Source: Aphidius gifuensis (lineage: Eukaryota; Arthropoda; Insecta; Hymenoptera; Braconidae). Taken from it: a stretch of DNA of 64,000 nucleotides. The translations under genes and the position numbers were made by a program. The stretch is taken from positions 15,614,876 to 15,678,875 of the forward strand of contig NC_057789.1 in the NCBI RefSeq assembly GCF_014905175.1. Direction: 5' to 3'. Positions 23,150 to 34,640 of the stretch are shown piece by piece. Positions within the stretch are counted from its first letter, which is position 1. Every line of letters starts with the position of its first letter. Below the pieces are notes generated by a model. The model searched no databases, was not told where the DNA came from, and saw only the letters and a list, made by a program, of their open reading frames with translations.

Positions 23150-23696
23150 TACCTGTCGATTTCTTTAGCTCAATTGATTCCTCATAAATTAACGGGTGCT
23201 GCTTGGTCCCGTATTGCGGGAGTTATTGCGGGTCCCAAAATAACGATTCGCCGACAAGAAATTTTAGTCGCAATAGAAAAACATGAAGGCGCTTGTTGTT
23301 GTTTTCATGTGAAGCTGCCATAGTGGTATGCATATGCAAAAATAAGGTAAAATTTACATAATATAATTAGCGAAAAATGATAATAATTAATAATTGCTAT
23401 TATTCAAAAAATTAGCAAATACTTAGGTGAAATTAATTAAAGCAATTTTAGAATTTATCAACTTTTCATTAATGAGTTATTAATATAATAATGATATGAC
23501 GTCAAGATAGCGGAAACTTAACAATAATACAAAATCTTCATTGAAATCGATTGCAAATAATTAGCTTATCACATTTATCTACTTTTTTATAATTTATTAA
23601 CGTTTTTATTTATTCATAAATTATTTAAAAAAGTTGTTATCTTAATATTACCGTGAGTTTTTTATTGCGCAGGTTTGTTTACAAATGATATAAGTA
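23150..23696. other. No gene seen
   Basis: Between the CCCTAACGG element and the five-level nest. AT-rich; it shares some sequence (TTAGCAAATWMTTAGGT, GACGTCAAG) with 26011-26290, suggesting both are parts of one interrupted repeat. Confidence 0.4.
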
Positions 23697-23804
23697 CTGC
23701 ACCCGTATTCAGAGGATGTTCTGATTAGGGCTTTTTTTTCCGATGGTGGCGCTTGTGAAGCTTTTCTATGTAAGATCTATATAAAATAGAGTGGGTATAA
23801 GCAG

Positions 23805-23966
23805 CAGTCCAATTCACAGGGCATTACAATTTAGGGCTTTTTTCCTCCACTGGCGGCGCTTGTGAAGCTTTTGTATATAAAATCTATATAAAAAAAATTT
23901 TACAAGCGCCATCAGCGGCAAAAAATAGCCCTAAATTGTAAAAAATTTGCCCTGTGAATTGGACTG
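23805..23966. mobile_element. CAGTCC-type MITE, TSD CAG
   Basis: Full copy next to the left end of the 23.8-kb TAGAGTGGG element. CAG is at 23802-23804 and 23967-23969. Confidence 0.85.
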
Positions 23967-23981
23967 CAGAGTGAAGCCATA

Positions 23982-24331
23982 AGGTGCGTTCGTTCACTTT
24001 TCACACCGAGCGTATGCACGGAGCGTATGCAAGGAAGCGCTAGCGGTTTGCGGTCATTTGAAGAAACTGTAGTAACTAAAATTTACTATTTATTTATTGC
24101 TATTTGTTTTTTCTAGCTCTTTCGTTCTCTTTATTTATCAATAATTGGTAATTTGTTCTTGCGTCTTAGAAAAAATTATTAAATTAACAAAATAAACACA
24201 ATGACTGAAAATAACGAATGCGTCGGTAAATTTTAGTTGCTAAAGATTCATTAAATGACCGCACGACTCTAGCGCTTCCTTGCATAACGCTCCGTGCGTA
24301 CGCTCGGTGTGAAAAGTGAACGAACACACCT
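23982..24331. mobile_element. AGGTGTGTTCG-ended element, TSD ATA
   Basis: The ends are AGGTGCGTTCGTTCAC and inverse. The long subterminal repeats (CGGAGCGTATGCAAGGAAGCG) make it a strong foldback. ATA is at 23979-23981 and 24332-24334. The site without the element is present near 13330 on the other strand. Confidence 0.83.
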
Positions 24332-24351
24332 ATAGATGATTTTTATCTCGG

Positions 24352-24501
24352 CACCCGTATTCAGAGGATGTTCTCATTAGGGCTTTTTTTTCCGATGGCG
24401 GCGCTTGTGAACTTTTTATTTAGATTTTACATAGAAAAGCTTCACAAGCGCCACCATCGGAAAAAAAACGCCTTAATGAGAACATCCTCTGAATACGGGT
24501 G
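24352..24501. mobile_element. CACCCG-type MITE, TSD CGG
   Basis: A 150-bp symmetrical copy. CGG is at 24349-24351 and 24502-24504. The empty site is present on the opposite strand near 13318 (ATCTCGGAAGTGACG when reversed). Confidence 0.88.
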
Positions 24502-24719
24502 CGGAAGTGACGGAACCCTCTTATACCCACTCCATACGGTGAGCTCGGAAGTGACGAAAACCTCTTATACTCGCTCCATACGGCGAGCACAAAATGTCGA
24601 ACTAATGGGACCTCGGTGGCTTCACTCTGCTTATACCCACCAAGAAGACTAGAGACCAGGAGAGTAAACTTCGGCGGTGGGGGGTAGCTTTTGATGGGAC
24701 CATATACGTCGAGATCCAG

Positions 24720-24882
24720 CAGTCCAATTCACGGGGCAAATTTTTTACAATTTAGGGCTTTTTTTTGCCGCTGATGGCGCTTGTAAAAATTTTTTTTATA
24801 TAGATTTTACATACAAAAGCTTCACAAGCGCTGTGAGTGGTGAAAAAAAGCCCTAAATTGTAATGCCCTGTGAATTGGACTG
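24720..24882. mobile_element. CAGTCC-type MITE, TSD CAG
   Basis: Full copy inside the 24.6-kb CAAGAAGACTAGA element, with CAG on both sides (24717-24719, 24883-24885). Confidence 0.85.
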
Positions 24883-25579
24883 CAGCTAGAGCCACTTTAC
24901 CTTACCAAACAGAAATTCGGCTAATTGATCGGTCTTTTCCGGGCTTTCCGAACTTGAAATAATCAAATATTTACTCTTCTTAGCTGTGTTGTTTACCCTG
25001 ATTTGAAAGTAAAAATAACTCATGGTAGAAAGTTTATTGATTGGATAAAATTTAGACCTTTGAAATCAACAAGTGATGTTCCGAAAATTATAAATATTCT
25101 TGATGAAATATCACTATGTTAAGATACAAATATGAGCTTTATGATTACATATTATTCGATAGCTTTCAATTGTAAATAATACGTCAAATGAAATTTCACA
25201 AATTCAATTGTATATTAATTTAATTTTTAAATACACACAAATGTATGACATTTGCTTATAATTTTTGAATATAAAATATTTGATTTTAATTAATAATATT
25301 AAATTAATAGCAAAGTGAGCTTTAATTATTTACTACTTTTTTACTGTTTTTTTTTTTTTGATGATATTTAGAACTTTACATACACCACTTCAAATTGTAA
25401 ACACACATATTATTCATATTATTATTTCAAGTTCGGAAAGCCCGGAAAAGACCGATCAATTAGCCGAATTTCTGTCTGGTAAGGTCATGGAGGTTAAACT
25501 CCATGGGTAAGGTAAAGTGGCTCTAGCTGGATCCCGACGTATATGGGTCCCACCCCCACCACCAAAGTTTACTCTCCAG

Positions 25580-25905
25580 CACCCGTATTCACGGCAGTCC
25601 AATTCACAGGGCAAATTTTTTACAATTTAGGGCTATTTTTTGCCGCTGATGGCGCTTGTAAAATTTTTTTTATATAGATTTTATATACAAAAGCTTCACA
25701 AGCGCCGTCAGTGGAGGAAAAAAGCCCTAAATTGTAATGCCCTGTGAATTGGACTGCGGGGCAAAATTGTTCTCATTAGGGCTTTTTTTTTCCGCTGATG
25801 GCGCTTGACAAAATTTTTTTTATATAGATTTCATATAGAAAAGCTTCATAAACGCCACCATCGGAAAAAAAACGCCCTAATGAGAACATCCTCTGAATAC
25901 GGGTG
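25580..25905. mobile_element. CACCCG-type MITE containing a CAGTCC-type MITE (TSD CGG)
   Basis: The host MITE is interrupted within its left terminus, after CACCCGTATTCACGG. The inner element is 25595-25756 with CGG at 25592-25594 and 25757-25759. The outer flanks are CAG and CTG. Confidence 0.85.
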
Positions 25906-26010
25906 CTGGTCTCTAGTCTTCTTGATACCCACTCTAATATAAAAAGTTCACAAGCGCCGCCATCGGAAAAAAAAAGCCCTAATGAGAACATCCTCTGAAT
26001 ACGGGTGCTG

Positions 26011-26640
26011 AATAATTATCATCAAAACAGTTAGCAAATTATTAGGTAAAATTAATTTGAAAAATATCAAAATTTCTTGACTTATCATTAATGATTTATT
26101 AATTTAATAATTTTACGGCGTCAAGTCAGTGAAAACTCAATTAAAATACAAAATCTTTATTGAAATCGATTGCAAATAATTAGCTCATTGTAACTATCTA
26201 ATTTTCATAATTTGTTAACTAATTTTTATTATATTTATAAATAAATCATTAAAAGAAGTTTGTTTCTTTCTCAATATTTATATACTTCCTCAAATGATGA
26301 ATGACTTGCCTTCGCTACCGATCATGTTTCTGTCCGTATAAGTGTGTGTGTGTGTATACGTTGACAGCTGACTATAATTTTGATGAACAAAATAAATTTG
26401 GTATAGGTAATCAAAAATCAAAATAATAAAAAAAAGGATGAATCATTAAAAAAATGAATAATAACACCGAAGCATTTTGATTATGTCTAATAAATAAAAA
26501 AAAAAAATGAATATAAAATTTTATTCTATGGAAAAATAGTACATTGCTTCACTAGGGTGTAGACGGTGGAGATAATGTTGAGGGGAAGCCGAGACATCAG
26601 ATTCCGTCGTTGAGGCAACGCTGTGCATGTGACGAGCAAA
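26011..26640. other. No gene seen; short GT repeat
   Basis: AT-rich with a small (GT)n run near 26343. Similar in part to 23380-23640, as noted there. Confidence 0.4.
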
Positions 26641-26648
26641 ACCTTATT

Positions 26649-27060
26649 AGGTGCTTTCTTTTGTGTATTTTTTTTTTCCTGTTTATTTTCGCGCATGCGC
26701 AGTTAAATGCGCAGTCAGCAAAAAGTCCGATTGCAACAGCGTAGGACATAAAGAGCTGGATCAGCCATGTTTTAATTTTTATTTTTTAAGAATTATTTGT
26801 TTCGACGCCACTGCCCTCTTCTGAATTTTGCATGACTTACGCATGTGTATGATCATGCGCATTAAAGTGAAAAAAAATAAATACACAAAAGAAAGCACCT
26901 ATTAGGTATTTTTTTTTGTGTATTTCTTTTTTTCCTGTTTATTTTCGTGCATGCGCAGTTAAATTCGCAGTCATCAAAAAGTCAGTTTTCAACAGCGTAG
27001 GACATGAGGGGCTTGATCGGCCATGTTTCAATTCTTATTTTGAAGTAAAACTGCTTTTCG
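26649..27060. mobile_element. AGGTGCTTTC-ended element and adjoining partial copy
   Basis: Full copy 26649-26900 with ATT duplications (26646-26648, 26901-26903). A second left part starts immediately (AGGTATTTTTTTTTGTG) and runs to about 27040. Another fragment lies at 29040-29140. Confidence 0.75.
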
Positions 27061-27845
27061 TTGGGTACCCAGGAAAAAATCGCCTAGATCTACGTATATC
27101 AAATTAGATATATTCAGATCAAGTTAGATCTAACTAAATATAATAAGATCTAATTAAATATAATTAGATCCAAAATCAGCAAAATTTTATTATATAAAAG
27201 CATATATAATGAGATCTCTTGAGATCTCATTAGATCTGACTATATATAATCAGATCCAATCATATCGAAAATGTACCACGATCAAATTATATTTAAGCAT
27301 TCATAATTAGATCTAACTAGATCTTATTAGATCTGAGTACACGTAGCAAAAAGTTTTATAAACATTTCTATAAAACGTTTTTATAAAAATTTTTATACAA
27401 ATTTTTATACAAATTCTTATATAGATTTGGCGCTTTTTTTTATAGAATAAATTCTATAAAATTTGTGGTTGATTTTTATAGAATGAATTTATCAATTTTT
27501 TATAGGATTTGGTTTATAGGATTATTTTTATAAAAAAAATGATTTGTATATATCATAATCATAATAATACGCTGTTCTATAAAAATATTCTTCTATAGAA
27601 TTTTGAATGATTTTTATAAAATATCCGAAACGGAATGTTTTATAAAATTTTTCCTATAGAATAGTTTTTATAGAAATATTATAAAAACTCTATAGAATAG
27701 TCCTGTATAGATTTTATTATATATGTATAATATTGTATATAATTGATTTATTTCATTTATTTATTGCTGTAACGAGTCTTTTCATTTATTGTACAATAAT
27801 ATTCATTTTTTAAACAAAGATATAAACCAAGTCAATTAATCATGA

Positions 27846-27940
27846 TGACACTTAATCCATTGACAAACAGTTACAGTCACTTCTGAATCATCAGGGTCTA
27901 TCTCATTATTAAACTTGACTAGAACACTTTTTTTTTTTTA
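27846..27940 (-). other. Short protein-like fragment in a palindrome arm
   Basis: The reverse frame reads SVLVKFNNEIDPDDSEVTVT then VCQWIKCHHD and a stop. It lies in a segment of about 200 bp (27793-27998) present in the left arm but absent from the right arm of the 27.3-28.8 kb inverted repeat. It could be a captured exon end or chance. Confidence 0.2.
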
Positions 27941-28115
27941 ATTATATATTAATAAAAAATTTCAATCATAAAAACAATAAAGCAAACTATCTTCATAATA
28001 TGTAAAACTTTGAATAATCAAGCATCAACGACCACGCCATTTATGAACGACTATGCGCTTTGCTTTCTGGCAGTCGACTGAGTTTCCGTTAGACCATATA
28101 GTCCCGTGAATACGG

Positions 28116-28270
28116 CAGTCCAATTCACAGGGCATTACAATTTAGGGCTTTTTTCCTCTACTGGCGGCGCTTGTAGAGCTTTTGTATGTGAAATCTATAT
28201 AAAAAAAATTTGACAAGCGCCACCAGCAGAGGAAAAGCCCTAAATTGTAATGCCCTTGTGAATTGACTGC
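28116..28270. mobile_element. CAGTCC-type MITE at the centre of a large palindrome
   Basis: The ends are CAGTCCAATTCAC and GTGAATTGACTG. The flanks are CGG and CCG, preceded by GTGAATA and followed by TATTCAC. It is the axis of the 27.3-28.8 kb inverted repeat. Confidence 0.8.
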
Positions 28271-29329
28271 CGTATTCACGGGACTATATGGTCTAACGGA
28301 AACTCAGTCGACTGCCAGAAAGCAAAGCGCATAGTCGTTCATAAATGGCGTGGTCGTTGATGCTTGATTATTCAAAGTTTTTATATTGTACAATAAATGA
28401 AAAGACTCGTTACAGCAATAAATAAATGAAATAAATCAACTATATACAATATTATACATATATAATAAAATCTATACAGGACTATTCTATAGAGTTTTTA
28501 TAATATTTCTATAAAAACTATTCTATAGGAAAAATTTTATAAAACATTCCGTTTCGGATATTTTATAAAAATCATTCAAAATTCTATAGAAGAATATTTT
28601 TATAGAACAGCGTATTATTATGATTATGATATATACAAATCATTTTTTTTATAAAAATAATCCTATAAACCAAATCCTATAAAAAATTGATAAATTCATT
28701 CTATAAAAATCAACCACAAATTTTATAGAATTTATTCTATAAAAAAAAGCGCCAAATCTATATAAGAATTTGTATAAAAATTTGTATAAAAATTTTTATA
28801 AAAACGTTTTATAGAAATGTTTATAAAACTTTTTGCTACGTGTAGATATAATCAGATCTAATCATATCGAAAAGGCGGCAAGATCTAATTATATCTCGAT
28901 ATAGACTTATATATATGCCATTATATAATAGAAAGCTGTTGTTATTCTTTTGCATTTAAAATAACTACATGATAAAATAACTCGAGAGACTGCGAAAGAA
29001 GTTTTACTTCCCTCGTGCGTACCACTAACACGAAAATTTTTTTTAAGAAATATTTGTTCTCTCCTCAAGTTTGCATGACATGCGCATGTGCATAATCATG
29101 GGCATTAAAGTGAAAAAAAATAAATTCACAAAAGAAAGTACCTAATTTCGTAAGTCATTAGCATTACGCCCGTGTAAAGCATACTATTTTTTGCCAAAAG
29201 TACTTGAAAAAGATTACAAAATAATAAGACTATTTGATGCGTAAATTAGATTCGCGAGATACGTAGGGCCCCAATGCGCGTGGGGGGGAGGTCTGAGGAG
29301 GGGGTGAAACGATATACTTTCCTAGTGAA

Positions 29330-29600
29330 AATTATTTCTCCGATTTTCTCTGATATTTTTCCGTTTCACTCCGATATTTTTCCGTTTTTCTCCATTTTTC
29401 TCCGCCTTGCTGCGATTTTCTACGATTTTCTACGATTTACTCCGATTTTCTCCGCATATTGTTGAATAAAAATTTCGAAAAAAAATCTGAGTAAAACGAA
29501 AAACCATTTTTTCCGATTATCTCCGACTGTTCTGATTTTTGTCCGCATTTTTTCCTGTTATCTCCGATTCTTTGCGAATTACTCCGATTATTTAATTTAC
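29330..29600. repeat. TCTCCGATT-rich short repeat field
   Basis: Imperfect 9-12 bp units (TCCGATTTTC, TACGATTTTC, TCCGTTTTTC) on the plus strand. The open frame across it is repetitive and not a credible gene. Confidence 0.6.
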
Positions 29601-29609
29601 TCCGATTTT

Positions 29610-30190
29610 TTTAATTTTATGTATTGTTGTTGAAAACTTTTAAAAAAACAATATAATAAACAATTAAACAACAACAATAAACAATAACAATGATAAATAT
29701 CGTATTTTGTACTTTTTTTTTTTTTGCTATTGACTAGCTATTGAGTTGCTACGAATTTGCTATTGATCTGCTGTTGACTTGCTATTGACTAGATGTTAGA
29801 CGAATTTAAACGAAAAAAAAAATTTTTTTTTTTTTAATTTTATGTATTGTTGTTGAAAACTTTTAAAAAAACAATATAATAAACAATTAAACAATAGCAA
29901 TGATAAATATCGTATTTTGTACTTTTTTTTTTTTGCTATTAACTAGCTATCGACTAGCTATTGAGTTGCTACGAATTTGCTATTGATCTGCTGTTGACTT
30001 GCTATTGACTAGATGTTGGACGAATTTAAACGAAAAAAACAATTTTTTTTTTATTTAATTTTATGTATTGTTGTTGAAAACTTTTAAAAAAACAATATAA
30101 TAAACAATTAAACAACAGCAATGATAAATATCGTATTTTGTACTTTTTTTTTTTTTGCTATTAACTAGCTATTGACTAGCTATTGAGTGG
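29610..30190. repeat. Three-copy tandem repeat of about 222 bp
   Basis: ATGTATTGTTGTTGAAAAC recurs at 29619, 29842 and 30063 (periods 221-223). Each unit ends in TTGCTATTGACTAGCTATTG-type runs followed by poly-T. The last copy is cut near 30190. Confidence 0.75.
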
Positions 30191-30650
30191 ATGTTTCATG
30201 TCATTCCATTCTCGCGGTAAGTTTCCATAAATTACCAAAACTCAGACAACGAATGACAGCTCGGACATAACCAGACATAACCTAAAAAAATTTAACATCA
30301 TTCTTCGCTATCATTATTGAGAAATGACATCGAATCACGCTATAATAATGTGATAGGAACATTGTTAATTTTTTCCTTAATTTATGTAGATCAATTTAAT
30401 ATGTTTAGTGTAATGTAGAGCCTTTGTAATCCATAATTCTTTTTGCTATTGACTTGCTATTAATTTGCTATTGAATAAGCGCCCATGTCATTAACAAGTC
30501 GCTATCAAACTGTTGTTGAGTGTTCCGCTAGGGGATGAAAAAAATGACAAAAAAAACACTGAAATCCGCCATCTTGATATACTGAACCGAACGAAGGTTT
30601 GGAACGTACCCCTGAAAAATCCAATAACGCAACATCACTTTCAGCACATT

Positions 30651-31030
30651 GGGTGCATTCCTTTAATAAAAAATTTTTTTTCGTTTTGCAATTTCGCCCT
30701 GTAATACTGGCCAAAATTTTATAGGAAAAAGCTGTTTCGTGTAGTGGCAGTACTGGCACATGACATTATTTTTTTTTGGCTTACAATTATTAGATGGATA
30801 ACTGTTCAATGTTTATATCAAACTGAAATAAATAGAAAATTGACTTATTGTGATTGTTTGTTATTGTCACATAGCTCATACCACACATTATCGTAAACTG
30901 TAAAGCCTGGAATATTGCATAGAGAAATTTATCACTTTTGTCGTTTTTTCTGTTTCTAGTTTTTAGTCGGTATTACAGGGCGAAATTGCAAAATGAAAAA
31001 AAATTTTTTATAAAAGGAATTCATTGCCGG
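30651..31030. mobile_element. GGGTGCATTCC-ended element, worn right end
   Basis: The left end is intact and the right end reads TAAAAGGAATTCATTG. The interior matches the other copies closely. Confidence 0.78.
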
Positions 31031-31059
31031 CTCGTTTGTAGTAATGGATAGCGCTATTA

Positions 31060-32040
31060 ACTCTCCACCCAAACGTCTCCTTAACGGAACATCCCAACCG
31101 TAAGTAAACCGAAAATAAAGGATATTTACGGTTGAAAGTTGCGCAAATCAAACCTAAATTAAACTGGCAACCCTAATTGAACCGACAATAAACCAGCACC
31201 CGTATTTACAGGGCATTACAATTTAGGGCTTTTTTCATCCACCAGTGGCGCTTGTGGAGCTTTTATATGTAAATTCTATATAAAAAAAATTTTATAAGCG
31301 CCATCAGTGGCGAAAAAAGCCCTAAATTGTATAAAATTTGTCCTGTGAATACGGATTGATACGAGTGTAGAAACAAACTCGTGAAAAAATCGATTTTTTC
31401 CCAAAGGTTTGAATTTGGTTAGCCCAACTGAGTTCAACCCAAATAGATTACTCGACCAAATTCGAACTCTGAAAAACCGTTTGATTAAGGTTATGTTTAG
31501 GTTGGATTTGCGCAACTTTCATTCGTTTGTTTTCGGATGAATAACCGTTCTCTAACCGTTTGAAAACTGTGAATGAACCCAACCGTGGAAAAACCGGAAT
31601 CGAACCGAACCGTTCGGTTGAGAAGTTCCGCTAGGGCTTGAGTTCGATCCCAGACTACGGCAAACAAAAATTACTGTTAACAGAGTCTACACAGTAATTT
31701 TCATCGAAAAAGTTGTCATCGAAACAGCTCAGGGTGATGTAAAATAAAGGATCGTTTTCGAGAATCTGCACAGTGTTCTCGAAACACCAATAATAATCAT
31801 CTGGTCGTGGATCACGTGGAAGTCTGTGTGTCACTCTGCTACAACTGTGGATCGTCATTCGTAAGACACTCTGTCACAGTCGTAGATCGTCATAAAAGTC
31901 ATCAACGGCCATCTACAGCTACCACATGTTCATCTCATCAAAAACATATATTTTTCTTACATATATAATTATATACGTATTATTAAGTAACTTGTAATTG
32001 TAATAACTTATATATGTAGCCCAAAAGATGAAATGTCAAG
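31060..32040. other. Repeat remnants, no gene supported
   Basis: Contains AACCG-rich sequence, one MITE, and a reverse open frame (31655-31858) without recognisable features. GAGTTCGATCCCAGACTACGG near 31630 resembles a tRNA B box only. Confidence 0.35.
31197..31356. mobile_element. CACCCG-type MITE with CAGTCC-type interior
   Basis: CACCCGTATTTACAGGGC end joined to the TACAATTTAGGGC interior otherwise seen with CAGTCC ends. The right terminus is worn. CAG precedes it. Confidence 0.75.
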
Positions 32041-32093
32041 GGCGTAAACTTAAATAAATAAATGAATAATGAATAAATTCATTAAAGCTTATG

Positions 32094-32335
32094 GGGTGCA
32101 TTCCTTTAATAAAAATTGTTTTTTCGCCCTGTAATACCGACTAAAATTTTATAGGAAAAAGGTATTTCTTGTAATGGCAGTACTGGCATATGACACCATT
32201 TTTTTTTGGCTTTTAATCATTGCAAGAACATGCAAGAATAACCTGAATGACTGTTCAATGTTTATATCAAACTGAAATAAATAGAAAAGTGATCTGTTCT
32301 AATTGCTTGTTATTGTTTGTTATCGTCACTGGACT
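32094..32335. mobile_element. GGGTGCATTCC-ended element, right-truncated
   Basis: The left terminus and about 240 bp of interior are present. It ends near TTATCGTCAC and is followed by CTGCAGTTTTATTATATTTCAG. Confidence 0.7.
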
Positions 32336-32357
32336 GCAGTTTTATTATATTTCAGTG

Positions 32358-33655
32358 TAGGGTTACCATATCTCGAAAAAGCCAAATCAGGACATTTTCC
32401 TCCCACTCCAAAATTTTACCCCCTCCACCTATAAATTTATGTTTCAAGTAGTTATAACAATTCATTTATTTTGATTATATGTTATTTATTCATTTGTTTT
32501 CTTTTAATTATTCAATAATTATTCATTAAAATTACACAAACGATAGAAAAATTTTTTACAGTAGTTAATTTCTTTGTCTAAATTAATTCATCGAAAATTA
32601 ATTGGTAAGCGAAATCCTTTCGTTAGGCTTTTTTGTTATAGCTTTTAAGTTGTTAAATTAATAATTATTTAAACAAACTGAAAGCTATGAGAAAAATGGC
32701 TAAGGAAGGAAGTTGCTTACCAATTAATTTTTGAAGAATTGAATTAATTTAAAAATAATTAGCGAGCTACATCCTTTTCTTAGCAACTTGACAATATAGC
32801 TTTTTATTTATTCAAACAAATTGAAAGCTATAGGAAAAATGGCTAAGAAATAGATGTTGCTTACCAATTAATTGTCAATAGCCTTTTATCTATTTAAACA
32901 ACCCTGGTGGAAAAAATCTCTCCGGATTCTCTCCGGATTTCGACGTAATTGAGACTTCCAGAGATATTTACAGAGTAATCTCCAGACTATTTTCATAATA
33001 TCTCCGGATTTTTTCCGGAATTTTCGCTTAAAAAAAACCAACAAAAAAAAATAGAAAAATCAATAAAAGAACCAGAAATAAAAGTTTACATACGAAATAT
33101 AAAAACCGAATTTTCTTCCAAGAAAATCCGGAGAAAATCCGAATAAATTTCGGATTAATATCTCCGGTAGTCTCAACTGTGAATTGCGTAGAAAATTATG
33201 AGAAATCCGGATAAATTATTTCTACCAGGGAAATTGAAAGCTATAGAAAAAATGGCTAAGGAAAGGAAGTTGCTTACCAATTAATTTTTGAAGAATTTAG
33301 CTAAATTTAGCTAAAGAAATTAAATGGCAAACCACAAAATTTACAAAAATAAAAGAAGGGTTGCCTACGCTATAGAAATTTTGCATCGGGCCCTCTATAC
33401 TCTATAGGACGAGGTACATATTCTGCACGCCATTTTAATTTCAATAATTAGAGGTATTCAAGAGTCTATCATAGTTAGCGTAAATGATAAATTCTATATT
33501 ATATTTATTAAAAAAAAAAATTATAATAAAAAAAAATTTTTTTAAATTGTGAACGAGTCCCAAAAATCAGGACATTTGACAAATCAGGACCGTATCAGGA
33601 CAAGCCAAACAAAATCAGGACATGTCCTGCTAAATCAGGACGCATGGTAACCCTA
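32358..33655. mobile_element. TAGGGTTACCAT-ended hAT-like element, TSD TTTCAGTG
   Basis: The termini match the 47.8-kb copy. The flanks are TTTCAGTG (32350-32357 and 33656-33663). It is larger (1298 bp) because of internal expansion by GCTAAGGAA modules and a CCCTGGTNGAAA-ended insertion at 32902-33230. No coding capacity seen. Confidence 0.85.
32902..33230. mobile_element. CCCTGGTNGAAA-ended repeat rich in TCTCCGGATT units, nested
   Basis: The ends are CCCTGGTGGAAAAAAT and the inverse ATTATTTCTACCAGGG. The interior consists of many imperfect TCTCCGGATT/AATCCGGAGA units. It interrupts a sequence seen uninterrupted nearby (AAACAAATTGAAAGC near 32815). A related TCTCCGATT-rich stretch lies at 29330-29600. 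The exact TSD is ambiguous. Confidence 0.6.
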
Positions 33656-33769
33656 TTTCAGTGTATAAAGTATATTGGCTTTACCGGTAATACAGAACAA
33701 CTTGTGTTGACCCTTGAAAATAAAATGGTTTTTTACCAGTAAAAAATTCCGTAAATCGTAAAAAATCCT

Positions 33770-34580
33770 GACTCCCTATTATTGACTGACGACTGTAGGA
33801 AAAAAAATAGTTCGTTTATTATAAAAATCAAAAATTAATAATTAATAGTGGTATCAATCGAGTTAATAAATAAATTGATACAATATACAAGATAACTTAC
33901 ATATTGATTGTCATTTACCATTTTGTTTATTTATTTAATAACGAATCATAAAAGAATCACCTTTATCAATAATTTTAATACTGTAATTTTTATTAATTTT
34001 AGCAAAGATTAGAAAAAGTTAAACTCTCCTTTTTATTTTTCCAGTCAAATAGTTATATAACCTCAAAATTTGAGCATGTCATATTTAAATAAAAGAAAGG
34101 TAATCTAACAGTTTGTAATTCTTTGTTTTCATTGTTATAACAATTCTATGCTCAAACTTCATAATTTTTTTTTTTCGTATATTACATGATCAAAAATAAT
34201 ATTACAATAATAAATTAGAATAATTATGAATAAACATTTTATTGAAAAATGACTATGTATAATAAATACACATTTCCTCATTTTTCTTAGTGGTGAAGAC
34301 AATTTCTAATGATCACGTAATAATTTATAATTAGCAATTGTGAATTTATAACAAATTTAGACATTGAGGCTTTCTCAACTCATGAGTTCACAGATTAATC
34401 GTCCACAGCCAATCAAATCAATACAATTTAATATTTTTTTAAATTCGATTGGCTGTGGTAATTTAAGCAGCCAATAAAATCTGTTAGTATGAAAATTATT
34501 AAGTCGATATTTTTGTGACGATTTCCAAAATCAGTATATCGGATAAAAATATCAGGTTCTCTGATAGATCGGCCGATATC
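33770..34580. mobile_element. Old relative of the TAGGGATGTGCGATA element
   Basis: Shares long internal blocks with 44869-45772: AATGACTATG, the ATTGGCTGTGG stretch near 34448, and the right-hand YCGATATTTTTGTGACGAT run. The left terminus is not recognisable. The right side decays into CCGATATCACTC near 34580. No gene seen. Confidence 0.5.
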
Positions 34581-34640
34581 ACTCATCTTAAGTTGGTTGA
34601 ATGGAGGTCTACATCATTAAACTTCATGGTTGTACCTTAT

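Larger units (their letters stand above)
24641..25924. mobile_element. CAAGAAGACTAGA-ended element, TSD ATACCCAC
   Basis: The ends are CAAGAAGACTAGAGACCAGG and the inverse. The flanks ATACCCAC (24633-24640, 25925-25932) are a perfect 8-bp duplication. It has long subterminal inverted repeats (GAGAGTAAACTT..., GGATCY..., GGTAAGGTAAAGTGGC). It hosts nested MITEs at 24720-24882 and 25580-25905. The interior between them is AT-rich with no ORF of note. Confidence 0.85.
23787..25936. mobile_element. TAGAGTGGGTATAAG-ended hAT-like element with nested insertions, TSD ATATAAAA
   Basis: The ends are TAGAGTGGGTATAAGCAG and the inverse. The flanks ATATAAAA (23779-23786, 25937-25944) form an 8-bp duplication within a CACCCG-type MITE. 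It holds a CAGTCC MITE (23805-23966), an AGGTGTGTTCG-type element (23982-24331), a CACCCG MITE (24352-24501) and the CAAGAAGACTAGA element (24641-25924). Its own sequence is only a few hundred bases. Confidence 0.85.
23700..26007. mobile_element. Outermost CACCCG-type MITE of a five-level nest, TSD CTG
   Basis: The left part is 23700-23786 and the right part 25945-26007, with CTG at 23697-23699 and 26008-26010. Everything between is a TAGAGTGGG element and its own insertions. Without them this is an ordinary copy of about 150 bp. Confidence 0.87.
27339..28843. repeat. Large palindrome centred on a MITE
   Basis: The left arm is 27339-28115 and the right arm 28271-28843, with ends ACACGTAGCAAAAAG and its mirror. 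The left arm has about 200 bp (27793-27998) missing from the right. Both arms contain AT-rich TTTTATAGAAT-type motifs and the block CAGTCGACTGAGTTTCCG. Confidence 0.8.

Noticed and set aside
29274..29465. Small plus-strand protein rich in Phe, Ile and Ser
   Set aside because: Translation of the TCTCCGATT short-repeat field.
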